A stretch of 8,197 bases of DNA, from positions 1-8,197 of the forward strand of contig JAKART010000086.1 in assembly GCA_021819255.1 (NCBI GenBank). The letters run 5' to 3'. The stretch is from Acidobacteriota bacterium (GTDB taxonomy: Bacteria; Acidobacteriota; Terriglobia; Terriglobales; Acidobacteriaceae). Below, piece by piece: positions 1 to 6,797 of this stretch. Every line of letters starts with the position of its first letter. Position 1 is the stretch's first letter. The translations under genes were made by a program, and so were the position numbers. The notes below the pieces were generated by a model, which ran no database searches, had not been told where the DNA came from, and saw only the letters and a list, made by a program, of their open reading frames with translations.

Positions 1-532
1 TCAGCTCAAGGACGTTGACGTGGGGTTCGCCAAGGAGGCCGAAGAGGCGCTGCGCGATGTGGTCCTCGATGAGGCGATTGATTGTAGATATCGGAAGATG
101 GCGGGCCTGTGCGATGCGAGGGGCCTGATAGTAGGCGGCAGCCGGAGAGATATCCGGATCAAGGCCGGAACCAGAGGCGGTGACCAGATCGACTGGGACG
201 GGAGTGTTGCCGATCTTCTCCGCGGCAACGCTGGCGTCGATGCGAGTGATCAGCGCCGAGCTGGTGGCAGCCAGATTGGAGCCGCCGGAGGCAGTGGGGT
301 CGTAGCCGTTGCCGGCCGCCGAGGGGCGGCTGTGAAAGTACATGTCGCCGCTGAAGGCCTGGCCGATCAGTGTAGAGCCGATCACCTTGCCGTTGCGGGT
401 GATCAGCGATCCGTCAGCCTGGTGGGGAAAGAGGAGATGGCCAAGGCCGAGGACGAGCATAGGGTAGGCCAGACCGAGGAGAATGGCCGTGGCGATGGTG
501 TACAAAACCGAGGTAATGAGGGTCTTTTTCAC
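1..532 (-). CDS. kdpC: KdpC, potassium-transporting ATPase subunit C (3' end cut by window edge)
   Basis: KdpC is the single-span periplasmic-facing subunit that stabilises the KdpFABC potassium pump and assists ATP binding to KdpB. The frame reads 177 codons from a GTG at 532 with no stop before base 1; E. coli KdpC has 190 residues, so about a dozen residues are missing. One membrane helix lies at residues 5-30, followed by family motifs: GSTLIGQAF (52-60), YFHSRPSA (65-72), YDPTASGGSN (77-86), PVPVDLVTASGSGLDPDIS (111-129) and LGEPHVNVLEL (167-177). The GTG start is chosen because MKKTL opens directly into the helix and AAGGTG sits 5 nt upstream. kdpB ends 11 bp before this start, so the two are one transcript. 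The product is certain; only the start codon and the C-terminus leave any doubt. Confidence 0.95.
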   Translation of the reverse strand, partial: MKKTLITSVLYTIATAILLGLAYPMLVLGLGHLLFPHQADGSLITRNGKVIGSTLIGQAFSGDMYFHSRPSAAGNGYDPTASGGSNLAATSSALITRIDASVAAEKIGNTPVPVDLVTASGSGLDPDISPAAAYYQAPRIAQARHLPISTINRLIEDHIAQRLFGLLGEPHVNVLEL

Positions 533-543
533 GGATGCACCTT

Positions 544-2598
544 TTATGCAAGATGGAGCGCTGTGATGAGCATGTCAATGAGCTTGATGCCGAGGAACGG
601 AGCGATGATGCCGCCCACGCCGTAGACGATGAGATTGCGCTGCAACATGGCGGCCGCGGACATGGGGCGGTATTTGACTCCGCGCAGAGCCAGCGGGATG
701 AGCGCGACGATGATGATGGCATTGAAGATCACTGCGGAGAGAATTGCCGACTGGGGGTTGTTGAGGTGCATGATGTTGAGCTTGTTCATCACCGGGAAGA
801 CGCCGGCAAACATGGCCGGGATGATGGCGAAGTACTTGGCTACGTCGTTGGCGATGGAGAAGGTCGTCAGGGCGCCACGGGTTATCAGGAGCTGTTTGCC
901 GATGCCGACGATCTCGATGAGCTTGGTGGGGTTGGAGTCGAGGTCCACCATGTTTCCGGCCTCTTTGGCAGCCTGGGTGCCGGAGTTCATGGCCACGCCG
1001 ACATCGGCCTGAGCCAGAGCCGGAGCATCGTTGGTGCCATCGCCGGTCATGGCGACGAGCTTTCCTTCGGCTTGCTCGCGCTTGATCAGATCCATCTTGT
1101 CCTTGGGCTTGGCCTCGGCAAGAAAGTCATCCACGCCGGCCTCGCGAGCGATGGCGGCGGCGGTAAGGGGATTGTCCCCCGTGATCATGACGGTGCGAAT
1201 GCCCATGGCGCGGAGATGGTCAAAACGCTCCTTCATCCCGCCCTTGACGATGTCCTTGAGGTGGATTACGCCCAGAGCCCGGCCGTTTTCAGCCACGACC
1301 AAAGGAGTGCCTCCGGAGCGGGCGATGGATTCGACCGACTCGCGAACCTGGTCCGGAAGCCGGGAGCCATGCTCTACGAGGTAGGCGGAGATGGCATCGA
1401 CAGAACCTTTGCGGATGCTGCGGCCGTCGACCTCGATTCCGGACATTCGGGTGGTCGCGGAAAAGGGGATGAACTCAGCGTTGAGGTGAGCCAGTTCGCG
1501 CCCGCGCAGACCGAACCGCTGTTTGGCCAGGACCACAATGGAGCGGCCTTCGGGGGTCTCATCGGCCAGCGAGGAGAGTTGGGCGGCGTCGGCGAGCTGG
1601 TTGCTCTCAACGCCGGGCGCGGTGAGGAACTCGCAAGCTTCGCGGTTGCCGATGGTGATGGTGCCGGTCTTGTCCAGCAGCAGGGTGTTGCAGTCGCCCG
1701 CCGCTTCAACGGCGCGGCCGGACATGGCGAGCACGTTGTGCTGCACCAGCCGATCCATGCCCGCGATGCCGATGGCGGAGAGCAAGCCGCCAATGGTGGT
1801 GGGGATGAGGCAGACGAGCAGGGAGACCAGGACAAAGACGGTCTGCGGGGCGGCCGAGTAAACCGAGTACGGCTGGAGAGTAACGACGGCCAGAAGGAAG
1901 ATGATGGTGAGGCCGGCGAGGAGGATATTGAGAGCGATCTCGTTGGGAGTCTTTTGACGTTCCGCGCCTTCTACCAAGGCGATCATGCGATCCAGAAAGG
2001 TCTCGCCGGGGTTGGAGGTGATGCGCACTTTGATCTCGTCGGAGAGGACACGGGTACCGCCGGTGACGGCCGAGCGGTCGCCACCGGCTTCGCGGATGAC
2101 GGGAGCCGACTCACCCGTGATGGCGGACTCGTCGACGGAGGCGACGCCCTCGACGACCTCGCCGTCGCCGGGAATCATCTGGCCGGCGAGGACGCGGACC
2201 AGATCTCCAGAGCGGAGCTGAGCGCTGGGAATCTCCTCGATCGAGCCGGACTTGGTGATCTTGTAGGCGGTGGTCTCCGACTTGGCCCGGCGCAGCGTGT
2301 CGGCCTGGGCCTTGCCGCGGCCTTCCGCCATGGCCTCAGCGAAGTTGGCGAAGAGGACGGTGAACCAAAGCCAAAGGGTGATCTGGAGATTGAAGACGAA
2401 GTGACCCTTGTGGGTGAGCAGGTCGGTGAAGAGAAGGACGGTGGTGAGGACGCTGCCGACTTCAACGACAAACATCACCGGGTTCTTCATCATGTGGCTG
2501 GGCGATAGCTTGAGGAGAGCCTCTTTGGACGCCCGGCGGGTAATTGCCGGATCGAAGAGGGACCGGCGCTGGCCTTTGGCTTGGGTTGCAGTGGACAT
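544..2598 (-). CDS. kdpB: KdpB, P-type ATPase catalytic subunit of the Kdp potassium pump
   Basis: KdpB hydrolyses ATP to drive high-affinity potassium uptake through KdpA in the inner membrane. It has 684 residues (E. coli 682) and every catalytic landmark is visible: TGES of the actuator domain (161-164), PTTIGGL in the membrane (266-272), the phosphorylation loop DKTGT with Asp309, the nucleotide-binding domain around KGSVDAI (397-403), TGDN (473-476), and the hinge GDGTNDAP (519-526). Asp585 and Lys588 in [10 protein letters not shown] match the charged pair of E. coli (D583/K586) implicated in coupling. Ser164 matches E. coli Ser162, whose phosphorylation shuts the pump at high potassium. 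The ATG at 2598 is preceded by CGGAG about 6 nt away, and kdpA ends 23 bp upstream. The gene is intact with no anomalies. A long open frame on the opposite strand is a codon-bias shadow. Confidence 0.99.
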   Translation of the reverse strand: MSTATQAKGQRRSLFDPAITRRASKEALLKLSPSHMMKNPVMFVVEVGSVLTTVLLFTDLLTHKGHFVFNLQITLWLWFTVLFANFAEAMAEGRGKAQADTLRRAKSETTAYKITKSGSIEEIPSAQLRSGDLVRVLAGQMIPGDGEVVEGVASVDESAITGESAPVIREAGGDRSAVTGGTRVLSDEIKVRITSNPGETFLDRMIALVEGAERQKTPNEIALNILLAGLTIIFLLAVVTLQPYSVYSAAPQTVFVLVSLLVCLIPTTIGGLLSAIGIAGMDRLVQHNVLAMSGRAVEAAGDCNTLLLDKTGTITIGNREACEFLTAPGVESNQLADAAQLSSLADETPEGRSIVVLAKQRFGLRGRELAHLNAEFIPFSATTRMSGIEVDGRSIRKGSVDAISAYLVEHGSRLPDQVRESVESIARSGGTPLVVAENGRALGVIHLKDIVKGGMKERFDHLRAMGIRTVMITGDNPLTAAAIAREAGVDDFLAEAKPKDKMDLIKREQAEGKLVAMTGDGTNDAPALAQADVGVAMNSGTQAAKEAGNMVDLDSNPTKLIEIVGIGKQLLITRGALTTFSIANDVAKYFAIIPAMFAGVFPVMNKLNIMHLNNPQSAILSAVIFNAIIIVALIPLALRGVKYRPMSAAAMLQRNLIVYGVGGIIAPFLGIKLIDMLITALHLA

Positions 2599-2621
2599 GG
2601 TATCTCCGTATGAAGATGCAC

Positions 2622-4400
2622 CTAGAAGGTGTGGCCGGCGTGCAGGAGCAGGTGCTCCAGGATGGGGCCGAGAGAGAGAGCCGGGAAGAAGGTGAGAGCG
2701 CCGACGATGATGATGACCGAGAGCAGGAGAACAGTGAAGGTAGGGGTGGTGACGGGGAAGGTCCCGGCGGTCGCTGGGGTGATCTTTTTGCCGGCGAGGT
2801 TCCCGGCGATCGCGAGCATGGGAACGATCATCATGAAGCGGCCGAAGAACATGGCGATGCCGAGTGAGTAGTTGTACCAGTTGGTATTGGCGTTGAGGCC
2901 TGCGAAGGCCGAGCCGTTGTTGCCGGCGGCAGAGGTGTAAGCGTAGAGGATCTCCGAGAGGCCATGAGGTCCGTGGTTGGCCAGCGAGCTGAGACCGAGG
3001 GTGGGCATGAGAATGGCGACGGCGGAGAGGCCGAGGATGATGAGCGGGAAGATGAGCAGGAAGAGCATGGCCATCTTAACGTCAAAGGCTTCGATCTTTT
3101 TGCCGAGGTACTCGGGGGTTCGGCCGACCATGAGGCCGGCGATGAAGACGGCGATGATGATAAAGACGATCATGCCGTAGAGACCGGAGCCGACGCCGCC
3201 AAAGATGACCTCTCCCAGGAGAATGTTGACCATGGGAACGAGTCCGCCGAGGGGCATGAAGGAGTCATGCATGGAGTTGACGGCGCCGCAACTTGTGTCG
3301 GTGGTGACGGTGGCAAAGAGCGCGGAGCCAGTGATGCCGAAACGAACCTCCTTGCCCTCCATGTTGCCGCCGGACTGGAGCATGTAGGAGTTCTTCTGGT
3401 CAACGTTGTGATAGAGGGGGTTGGGTTGAGATTCAGCCCAGTAGCAGGTGAAGACACCTAAAAACCAGAGGATGGTCATGCAGGCCAGCACTGCCCAGCC
3501 GTGTTTGGGAGAGCCGACCATCTTGCCGAGGGTGACGACGAGGCCGGCGGGGATGAGAATTATCGAGAGCATCTCCAGGAAGTTGGAGAGCGGAGTGGGG
3601 TTCTCGAAGGGATGCGCGCTGTTGGCGTTGAAAAAACCACCGCCGTTGGTGCCGAGTTCCTTGATGGACTCCTGGGAGGCTGTGGGGCCCTGGGCGATGG
3701 TCTGCGTGGTGACTGTGGTGGTGGTTGTCTTGCCGTCAGCTCCGGTGGAGGTGACGGTCATGGGCTGGACGAGGGTAGCTGTGGTGTAGGGCTTGAGGTT
3801 GTCGATGACGCCCTGGGAGATGAAGGCCAGGGACAGGACGATGGAGATGGGTAGAAGGATCCAGAGAGTGGAGCGGGTGAGGTCGACCCAGAAGTTGCCG
3901 ATGGTCTTCATCTCGCGGCGGGCGATGCCGCGGATGAAGGCGATAGCAAGGGCGATGCCGGTAGCGGCGGACCAGAAGTTATGGGTGGCGAGGCCGAGCA
4001 TCTGGGTGAGATAGCTCATGGTGGACTCTGGGGTGTAGGCCTGCCAGTTGGTGTTGGTGGAAAAGGAGACGGCGGTGTTGAGGGCGAGGCCGGGAGCGAC
4101 GCCCGGGAGGTGCTGGGGGTTGAAGGGGAGATAGAACTGGATTCGCTGGATGATGTAGGTGAGCACCAGGGTGGCCGCGGTGAAGACGAGCATGGCGACG
4201 CAGTACTCCGTCCAACGCATCTCCTCGTTGGGGTTGACGCCGGTGAGGCGATAGAGAAGCCGTTCGCAAGGCCCCAGAACGGGATCGAGCCAGGTCCGGC
4301 GGCCCTCAAAGACACGAGCCATGTAGAGGCCCATGGGCTTGGCGAGCAGCAAGGTAAGGGTGATGAACAGGGTAATTTGAAGCCAGCCGTTGAGCGACAT
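2622..4400 (-). CDS. kdpA: KdpA, potassium channel-like subunit of the Kdp pump
   Basis: KdpA is the membrane subunit that selects and admits potassium; it belongs to the superfamily of K+ transporters with four degenerate P-loops. All four filter regions are readable: [10 protein letters not shown] (116-125), TNGGGFFN (251-258), [15 protein letters not shown] (366-380) and NNGSAFAGL (494-502). [10 protein letters not shown] (400-409) and [16 protein letters not shown] (421-436) are further signature stretches. At 592 residues it is longer than the E. coli protein (557); much of the excess is a Thr-rich loop at about 208-240, just before the second P-loop. The ATG at 4400 overlaps the kdpF stop by one base (TAATG), and GGAGAAG inside the kdpF end is the ribosome site, so translation is likely coupled to kdpF. 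The C-terminus ([15 protein letters not shown], 575-589) is family-typical. The gene appears intact. Confidence 0.99.
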   Translation of the reverse strand: MSLNGWLQITLFITLTLLLAKPMGLYMARVFEGRRTWLDPVLGPCERLLYRLTGVNPNEEMRWTEYCVAMLVFTAATLVLTYIIQRIQFYLPFNPQHLPGVAPGLALNTAVSFSTNTNWQAYTPESTMSYLTQMLGLATHNFWSAATGIALAIAFIRGIARREMKTIGNFWVDLTRSTLWILLPISIVLSLAFISQGVIDNLKPYTTATLVQPMTVTSTGADGKTTTTTVTTQTIAQGPTASQESIKELGTNGGGFFNANSAHPFENPTPLSNFLEMLSIILIPAGLVVTLGKMVGSPKHGWAVLACMTILWFLGVFTCYWAESQPNPLYHNVDQKNSYMLQSGGNMEGKEVRFGITGSALFATVTTDTSCGAVNSMHDSFMPLGGLVPMVNILLGEVIFGGVGSGLYGMIVFIIIAVFIAGLMVGRTPEYLGKKIEAFDVKMAMLFLLIFPLIILGLSAVAILMPTLGLSSLANHGPHGLSEILYAYTSAAGNNGSAFAGLNANTNWYNYSLGIAMFFGRFMMIVPMLAIAGNLAGKKITPATAGTFPVTTPTFTVLLLSVIIIVGALTFFPALSLGPILEHLLLHAGHTF

Positions 4401-4486
4401 TAGAACTTCTCCGGACGCAGGAGTGCGTAAACGAGATAAGCGAGCAACAGAGCGCTGATGACCAGGAGAATGACGTCTTCCATCAT
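4400..4486 (-). CDS. kdpF: KdpF, small stabilising subunit of the Kdp pump
   Basis: KdpF is a one-helix peptide that binds and stabilises the KdpFABC complex in the membrane. This frame has 28 codons: MMEDVILLVISALLL followed by AYLVYALLRPEKF, matching the family signature (hydrophobic helix, then YL-YALLRPE-F at the C-terminus). There are two consecutive ATGs (4486 and 4483); the strong site GAGGAGG lies 6 nt before the first, which is therefore preferred. The first ATG overlaps the TGA of the preceding small ORF (ATGA), and the stop codon overlaps the kdpA ATG (TAATG). It is too short for ordinary ORF callers, but position and motif make the call firm. Confidence 0.95.
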   Translation of the reverse strand: MMEDVILLVISALLLAYLVYALLRPEKF

Positions 4487-4581
4487 CGCTTGCCTCCTCT
4501 CAGATGTTCACAGCCATGGATGTAGAGAATGGATAGGGGAAAGAGGATGGCGAGGGTGATCAGTGCAACGAGATCGGCCAT
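4483..4581 (-). CDS. Small single-span membrane protein, first gene of the kdp structural operon
   Basis: This 32-residue frame has one hydrophobic segment (residues 4-21, LVALITLAILFPLSILYI) and ends YIHGCEHL-RGGKR, a short basic tail. It has a normal ribosome site (ACGGAG, 7 nt before the ATG at 4581). Its stop overlaps the kdpF start in ATGATG, and the kdpF ribosome site is embedded in its last codons, which encode the RGGK tail. I recall similar unnamed ORFs, one helix ending Y-x-x-G-C-(D/E)-x-L, ahead of kdpF in several phyla; that is memory, not a search. Spacing and coupling suggest a product made with the pump, possibly an accessory subunit packing against KdpA or KdpF. It could instead be only a translated leader whose job is to expose the kdpF start. 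Function unknown. Confidence 0.72.
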   Translation of the reverse strand: MADLVALITLAILFPLSILYIHGCEHLRGGKR

Positions 4582-4610
4582 GGGTTTGCTCCGTTAGCGG
4601 ATGATTTGGG

Positions 4611-4632
4611 TGAGAATTTGATGAGAATACGA
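4611..4632. repeat. Tandem 11-bp direct repeat, candidate KdpE operator
   Basis: On the plus strand TGAGAATTTGA (4611-4621) is followed at once by TGAGAATACGA (4622-4632), matching at 9 of 11 positions. It ends 29 bp before the small ORF's start codon. OmpR-family regulators such as KdpE commonly bind direct repeats about one helical turn apart, which fits the 11-bp period. A third GAGAAT occurs alone at 4723-4728. That this is the operator is inference. Confidence 0.4.
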
Positions 4633-4652
4633 TGCGAACTGCCGATACTGAA
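4624..4652 (-). promoter_or_regulatory. Weak candidate promoter for the kdp structural operon
   Basis: Reading the minus strand, TTCAGT (4652-4647) and TATTCT (4629-4624) are separated by 17 bp, with 4 of 6 matches to the -10 consensus and a poor -35 box. A poor -35 is usual for activator-dependent promoters. Transcription would begin near 4617, giving a leader of about 35 nt. The -10 box overlaps the 11-bp repeat, which sits oddly for an activator site. This is only the best match in the region. Confidence 0.2.
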
Positions 4653-4859
4653 GACGGATGCGTAGCAGATGCCTGCAACCGCTGCTGTTGTCCAGGTTTG
4701 CGATGGCTCGGAACCTCGGCAGGAGAATATTCGATCCTCACGTCCTGCGCTGACCGCCAACGGGGCCTCGCGGGTAGCGGAATGGGTGGCCATCGCTTTC
4801 ATTCCAACCTCGATTGTTATTTGAAGGTTGTAGGGGGTAGGAAGTCTATAGAGAAGTCG

Positions 4860-5546
4860 TTAAGAACTTGTAAGTTCAGAGCGCAGCCGATAGCCCACCC
4901 AAGGTTCGCTCGCGATGAACCGGGAGCTGTCGGTGGGGTCCAGTTTCTTGCGTAGTTGCGCGATGAGAACGCGAAGGTACTCGGGTTGATCTTCGCCTGC
5001 GGGTCCCCAGATCTGCCGCAGAAGATACTTGTGGGCGAGGACGCGATTGGGGTTATTGGCGAACAGAAGGAGGAGGTCGAACTCCTTGGGGGTCAGGTGA
5101 ACCTCGACCTCGCCGACCCGGACGACTCGAGCAGCGGAGTCGATGAACAGGCAGCCGACCGTGAGCTGGGCAGGCGGAGGCTCGGTTTGATTGATCTTGC
5201 GCAGATTGGCTCGGACGCGGGCCAAGAGTTCAGGCATGCTGAAGGGTTTGGTGACGTAATCGTCAGCGCCCTCATCGAGGGCGTTGATCTTCATGGTCTC
5301 CTGTTCACGGACGGAGAGGACGATGATGGGGGTATCGGAGATGCGGCGGATGGCTCGGGTGAGTTCGATTCCCCCCATCTCCGGCATGCCGAGATCGGTG
5401 ATGATCAGATCCGGAGATTGGGTGCGGAAGAGGTCAAAGGCCTGCATGCCGTTATCGGCGACAACGACCTCATAGCCATAGCTCTGCAGGGAGGTGCGCA
5501 GCACACGGGTAATCTGTCGTTCATCGTCCACTACAAGGATGCGCAT
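4860..5546 (-). CDS. kdpE: KdpE, OmpR-family response regulator of the kdp genes
   Basis: KdpE is phosphorylated by the Kdp sensor kinase and then activates transcription of the pump genes. From the ATG at 5546 it has 228 residues (E. coli 225). The receiver domain spans about 1-115, with the acidic pair Asp7/Asp8, phospho-acceptor Asp51 (in LIITDLGMPE), Ser78 and Lys100 (VTKPFSMPEL). A winged-helix DNA-binding domain follows at about 127-222, with LTPKEFDLL (151-159), the KdpE-typical EYLRVLIAQLRKKL (189-202), and WVGYRLRS (216-223). A TTG at 5588 would add 14 residues (EPGPNRAPRTCP and flanks) with no family similarity, so the ATG before RILVVDDE is preferred; AGGA lies 8 nt upstream. It is preceded by the short kdpD and followed by 278 bp before the pump genes. 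The open frame following the kdpD stop overlaps its first 16 bases. Confidence 0.96.
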   Translation of the reverse strand: MRILVVDDERQITRVLRTSLQSYGYEVVVADNGMQAFDLFRTQSPDLIITDLGMPEMGGIELTRAIRRISDTPIIVLSVREQETMKINALDEGADDYVTKPFSMPELLARVRANLRKINQTEPPPAQLTVGCLFIDSAARVVRVGEVEVHLTPKEFDLLLLFANNPNRVLAHKYLLRQIWGPAGEDQPEYLRVLIAQLRKKLDPTDSSRFIASEPWVGYRLRSELTSS

Positions 5547-5638
5547 GGGGCAGGTCCTGGGCGCTCTGTTTGGGCCAGGTTCGACCAAGGGATGGCATGG
5601 TTCTCATGGATCTCCAGGTTCTCATGGATGTCCAGGTT
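5531..5638 (-). other. In-frame open tail after the short kdpD amber stop (possible relic or readthrough extension)
   Basis: If the TAG ending the short kdpD is ignored, the same frame stays open for 35 codons and stops at 5531-5533, overlapping the kdpE start by 16 bases. The tail begins NLDIH-ENLEIH-ENHAIPW and continues the EIH repeat at the end of the kdpD product. Overlapping kdpD-kdpE ends are usual in other species, so this may be the former 3' end of the gene. There is no direct evidence that it is translated. Confidence 0.35.
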
Positions 5639-5652
5639 CTAATGGATCTCCT
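5599..5652. repeat. Three tandem 18-bp repeats at the kdpD-kdpE junction
   Basis: The unit GGTTCTCATGGATCTCCA occurs at 5599-5616, 5617-5634 (one mismatch) and 5635-5652 (two mismatches to the first), end to end. On the coding (minus) strand the unit encodes the hexapeptide (E)NL(D/E)IH in the kdpD frame. The copy nearest kdpD has TAG where the others have GAG, and this TAG is the stop codon of the short kdpD. Because 18 is a multiple of three, copy-number change would not shift the frame. Confidence 0.9.
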
Positions 5653-6781
5653 GGTTGATGATGTGCAGGTCGACGTGCGGAGCTTCCGAGAGAAAACGCT
5701 GGATGGCCAGGAAATACAGGTACTTGCGCAGGCCGTGGAGAGCCGAGCGGCCGAACATGGCCTGGGTGATGCGATGCTCGGTGATGAACGCGGCGGTAGC
5801 GGAGGCGATGTGCTTGCCTGGGGCAAGATGGATGATGTGGGCGCCCAGGTTCTCCGCGAACTTGATGCTGGCCTCCAGGTTGCGCTTGCACTCTGTGGAC
5901 TCATCCTTCTCGGACTGGACGTGGAGGACATAGAGTTCTCCCCCCAACCCCTCGGCCAGCCGGGCTCCACGGGCAATCAGGTCGCGGGCCTGAGGGCGGG
6001 AGCTGATGCATACGGCCACCTTCTCCGAGACCGACCAGTGCGGGCCAAGCTGCTTGCGCTTGACGTAGTTATCCAAGGTTCGGTCGACGGCGCGGGTGAC
6101 GCGATGCAGCGCCATCTCACGCAAGGCAATCAGGTTGCCCCGGCGGAAGAAGTTGGCAAGAGCACGCTCGGCGCGGTCGACCGGGTAAATGTCGCCGCGC
6201 TTCATGCGGGTGACCAGGGCCTCAGGCGTCAGGTCGGAGATGACGATCTCGTCAGCGCGGTCAAGAACCCAGTCTGGAACCGTCTCTCGGACGGGGATTC
6301 CGGTGAGGCTCTGAACGCGGGGGGTAAGGCTTTCAATGTGTTGCACGTTGATGGTGCTGAGGACGTCGATGTTGGCCTCCAGAATGAGGAAGACGTCTTC
6401 ATACCGTTTGGCGTTGCGGCTGCCTTCGATGTTGGTGTGGGCCAACTCGTCGATGAGCACGACCTGGGGACTGCGGGCGATGATGGCGTCAACATCCATC
6501 TCCTGGAAGAGGGTGCCCTTGTAGTCGATCTCGCGGGTGGGTACGTGCTCCAGCCGGGCGGCAAGTTCAGCGGTAACCTTGCGCCCGTGGGATTCGACGA
6601 CTCCGATCACGACATCCTCGCCGCGCTGGCGGCGGCGAATGCCTTCGCTGAGCATGCTGAACGTTTTGCCCACGCCGGGGGCGTAGCCCAGGAAGACCTT
6701 GAAGCGACCGCGAGTCTTTTCCGGCTCGGCGGCAATCAACCAATCTTCGGGAGTTTTGCGGGGTGTAGAGTCGGACTGCAA
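5639..6781 (-). CDS. kdpD: Short KdpD: N-terminal KdpD sensor domain plus Usp domain, no membrane or kinase part
   Basis: This protein matches only the cytoplasmic N-terminal half of KdpD, the potassium/turgor sensor. From the TTG at 6781 it has 380 residues; full KdpD is about 890. The KdpD domain (about 25-230) has a Walker A motif GYAPGVGKT (32-40), ESHGR (63-67), the Walker B-like VVLIDELAHTN (107-117), INVQHIESL (144-152), ETVPDWVLDRADE (166-178) and FFRRGNLIALRE (211-222). A universal-stress-type domain follows (about 250-377) to HIINQEIH and a TAG stop. Membrane helices, DHp and ATPase domains are absent. TTG at 6781 lies 10 nt from AAGGAG; a TTG at 6790 would add three residues but sits only 1 nt from it. 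No ATG occurs before the Walker region. Comparable short KdpDs are known in cyanobacteria (Anabaena). kdpE follows after 92 bp. Confidence 0.93.
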   Translation of the reverse strand: MQSDSTPRKTPEDWLIAAEPEKTRGRFKVFLGYAPGVGKTFSMLSEGIRRRQRGEDVVIGVVESHGRKVTAELAARLEHVPTREIDYKGTLFQEMDVDAIIARSPQVVLIDELAHTNIEGSRNAKRYEDVFLILEANIDVLSTINVQHIESLTPRVQSLTGIPVRETVPDWVLDRADEIVISDLTPEALVTRMKRGDIYPVDRAERALANFFRRGNLIALREMALHRVTRAVDRTLDNYVKRKQLGPHWSVSEKVAVCISSRPQARDLIARGARLAEGLGGELYVLHVQSEKDESTECKRNLEASIKFAENLGAHIIHLAPGKHIASATAAFITEHRITQAMFGRSALHGLRKYLYFLAIQRFLSEAPHVDLHIINQEIH

Positions 6782-6791
6782 ATTATACAAT
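6782..6791. promoter_or_regulatory. AT-rich spot with -10-like boxes on both strands between the divergent genes
   Basis: On the minus strand 6787-6782 reads TATAAT, a perfect -10 box, with TTGAGC at 6809-6804 upstream at 16-bp spacing. It would start transcription near 6775, inside kdpD past its TTG, which conflicts with the ribosome-site evidence. On the plus strand 6786-6791 reads TACAAT (5 of 6), which would start transcription at about the kinase GTG at 6798 and imply a leaderless mRNA; I see no good -35 for it. Either may be chance. Confidence 0.25.
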
Positions 6792-6797
6792 CTCCTT
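6792..6797 (-). promoter_or_regulatory. Ribosome binding site of the short kdpD
   Basis: The minus strand reads AAGGAG here, 10 nt before a TTG at 6781 and 1 nt before a TTG at 6790. It is the main argument for the TTG at 6781 as the start. The site lies directly against the presumed GTG start (6798) of the divergent kinase gene. Confidence 0.55.

Larger units (their letters stand above)
4582..4859 (-). promoter_or_regulatory. Gene-free region between kdpE and the kdp structural genes, likely promoter/operator
   Basis: This 278-bp stretch separates the kdpE stop from the small ORF that opens the structural operon. I see no convincing coding sequence in it, no tRNA, and no terminator with a U-tract. 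It has two weak inverted repeats (CAACCT at 4805-4810 with AGGTTG at 4825-4830; AGGTT at 4694-4698 with AACCT at 4712-4716) and an 11-bp direct repeat near the start of the small ORF. In other bacteria KdpE binds just upstream of the first kdp structural gene, so this is where a potassium-responsive promoter would be expected. I found no recognisable c-di-AMP (ydaO-type) riboswitch core. Confidence 0.5.

Noticed and set aside
535..2508. 657-codon open frame on the plus strand opposite kdpB
   Set aside because: It is the antisense shadow of a perfectly conserved kdpB. The translation is rich in Asp/Gly/His/Glu with no domain pattern, typical of the complement of GC-rich genes.
4560..4802. 80-codon minus-strand frame in the kdpE-kdpF gap
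   Set aside because: It overlaps the better-supported small membrane ORF in a different frame, has no hydrophobic or domain pattern, and ends without relation to the next gene. It is most likely chance.
4805..4830. Inverted repeat CAACCT/AGGTTG after kdpE as a terminator
   Set aside because: The stem is only 6 bp with a 14-nt AT-rich loop and no U-tract; too weak to call.
4582..4859. c-di-AMP (ydaO-type) or other riboswitch in the kdp leader
   Set aside because: Such switches control potassium uptake genes elsewhere, so I looked for one, but I could not recognise the conserved core or paired elements. A covariance-model scan (Rfam ydaO-yuaA) would settle it; a significant hit would reverse this rejection.
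5547..5588. Extended kdpE start at TTG 5588
   Set aside because: The 14 added residues are Pro/Arg-rich and precede the canonical RILVVDDE start of receiver domains. An ATG with a usable ribosome site is present at 5546.
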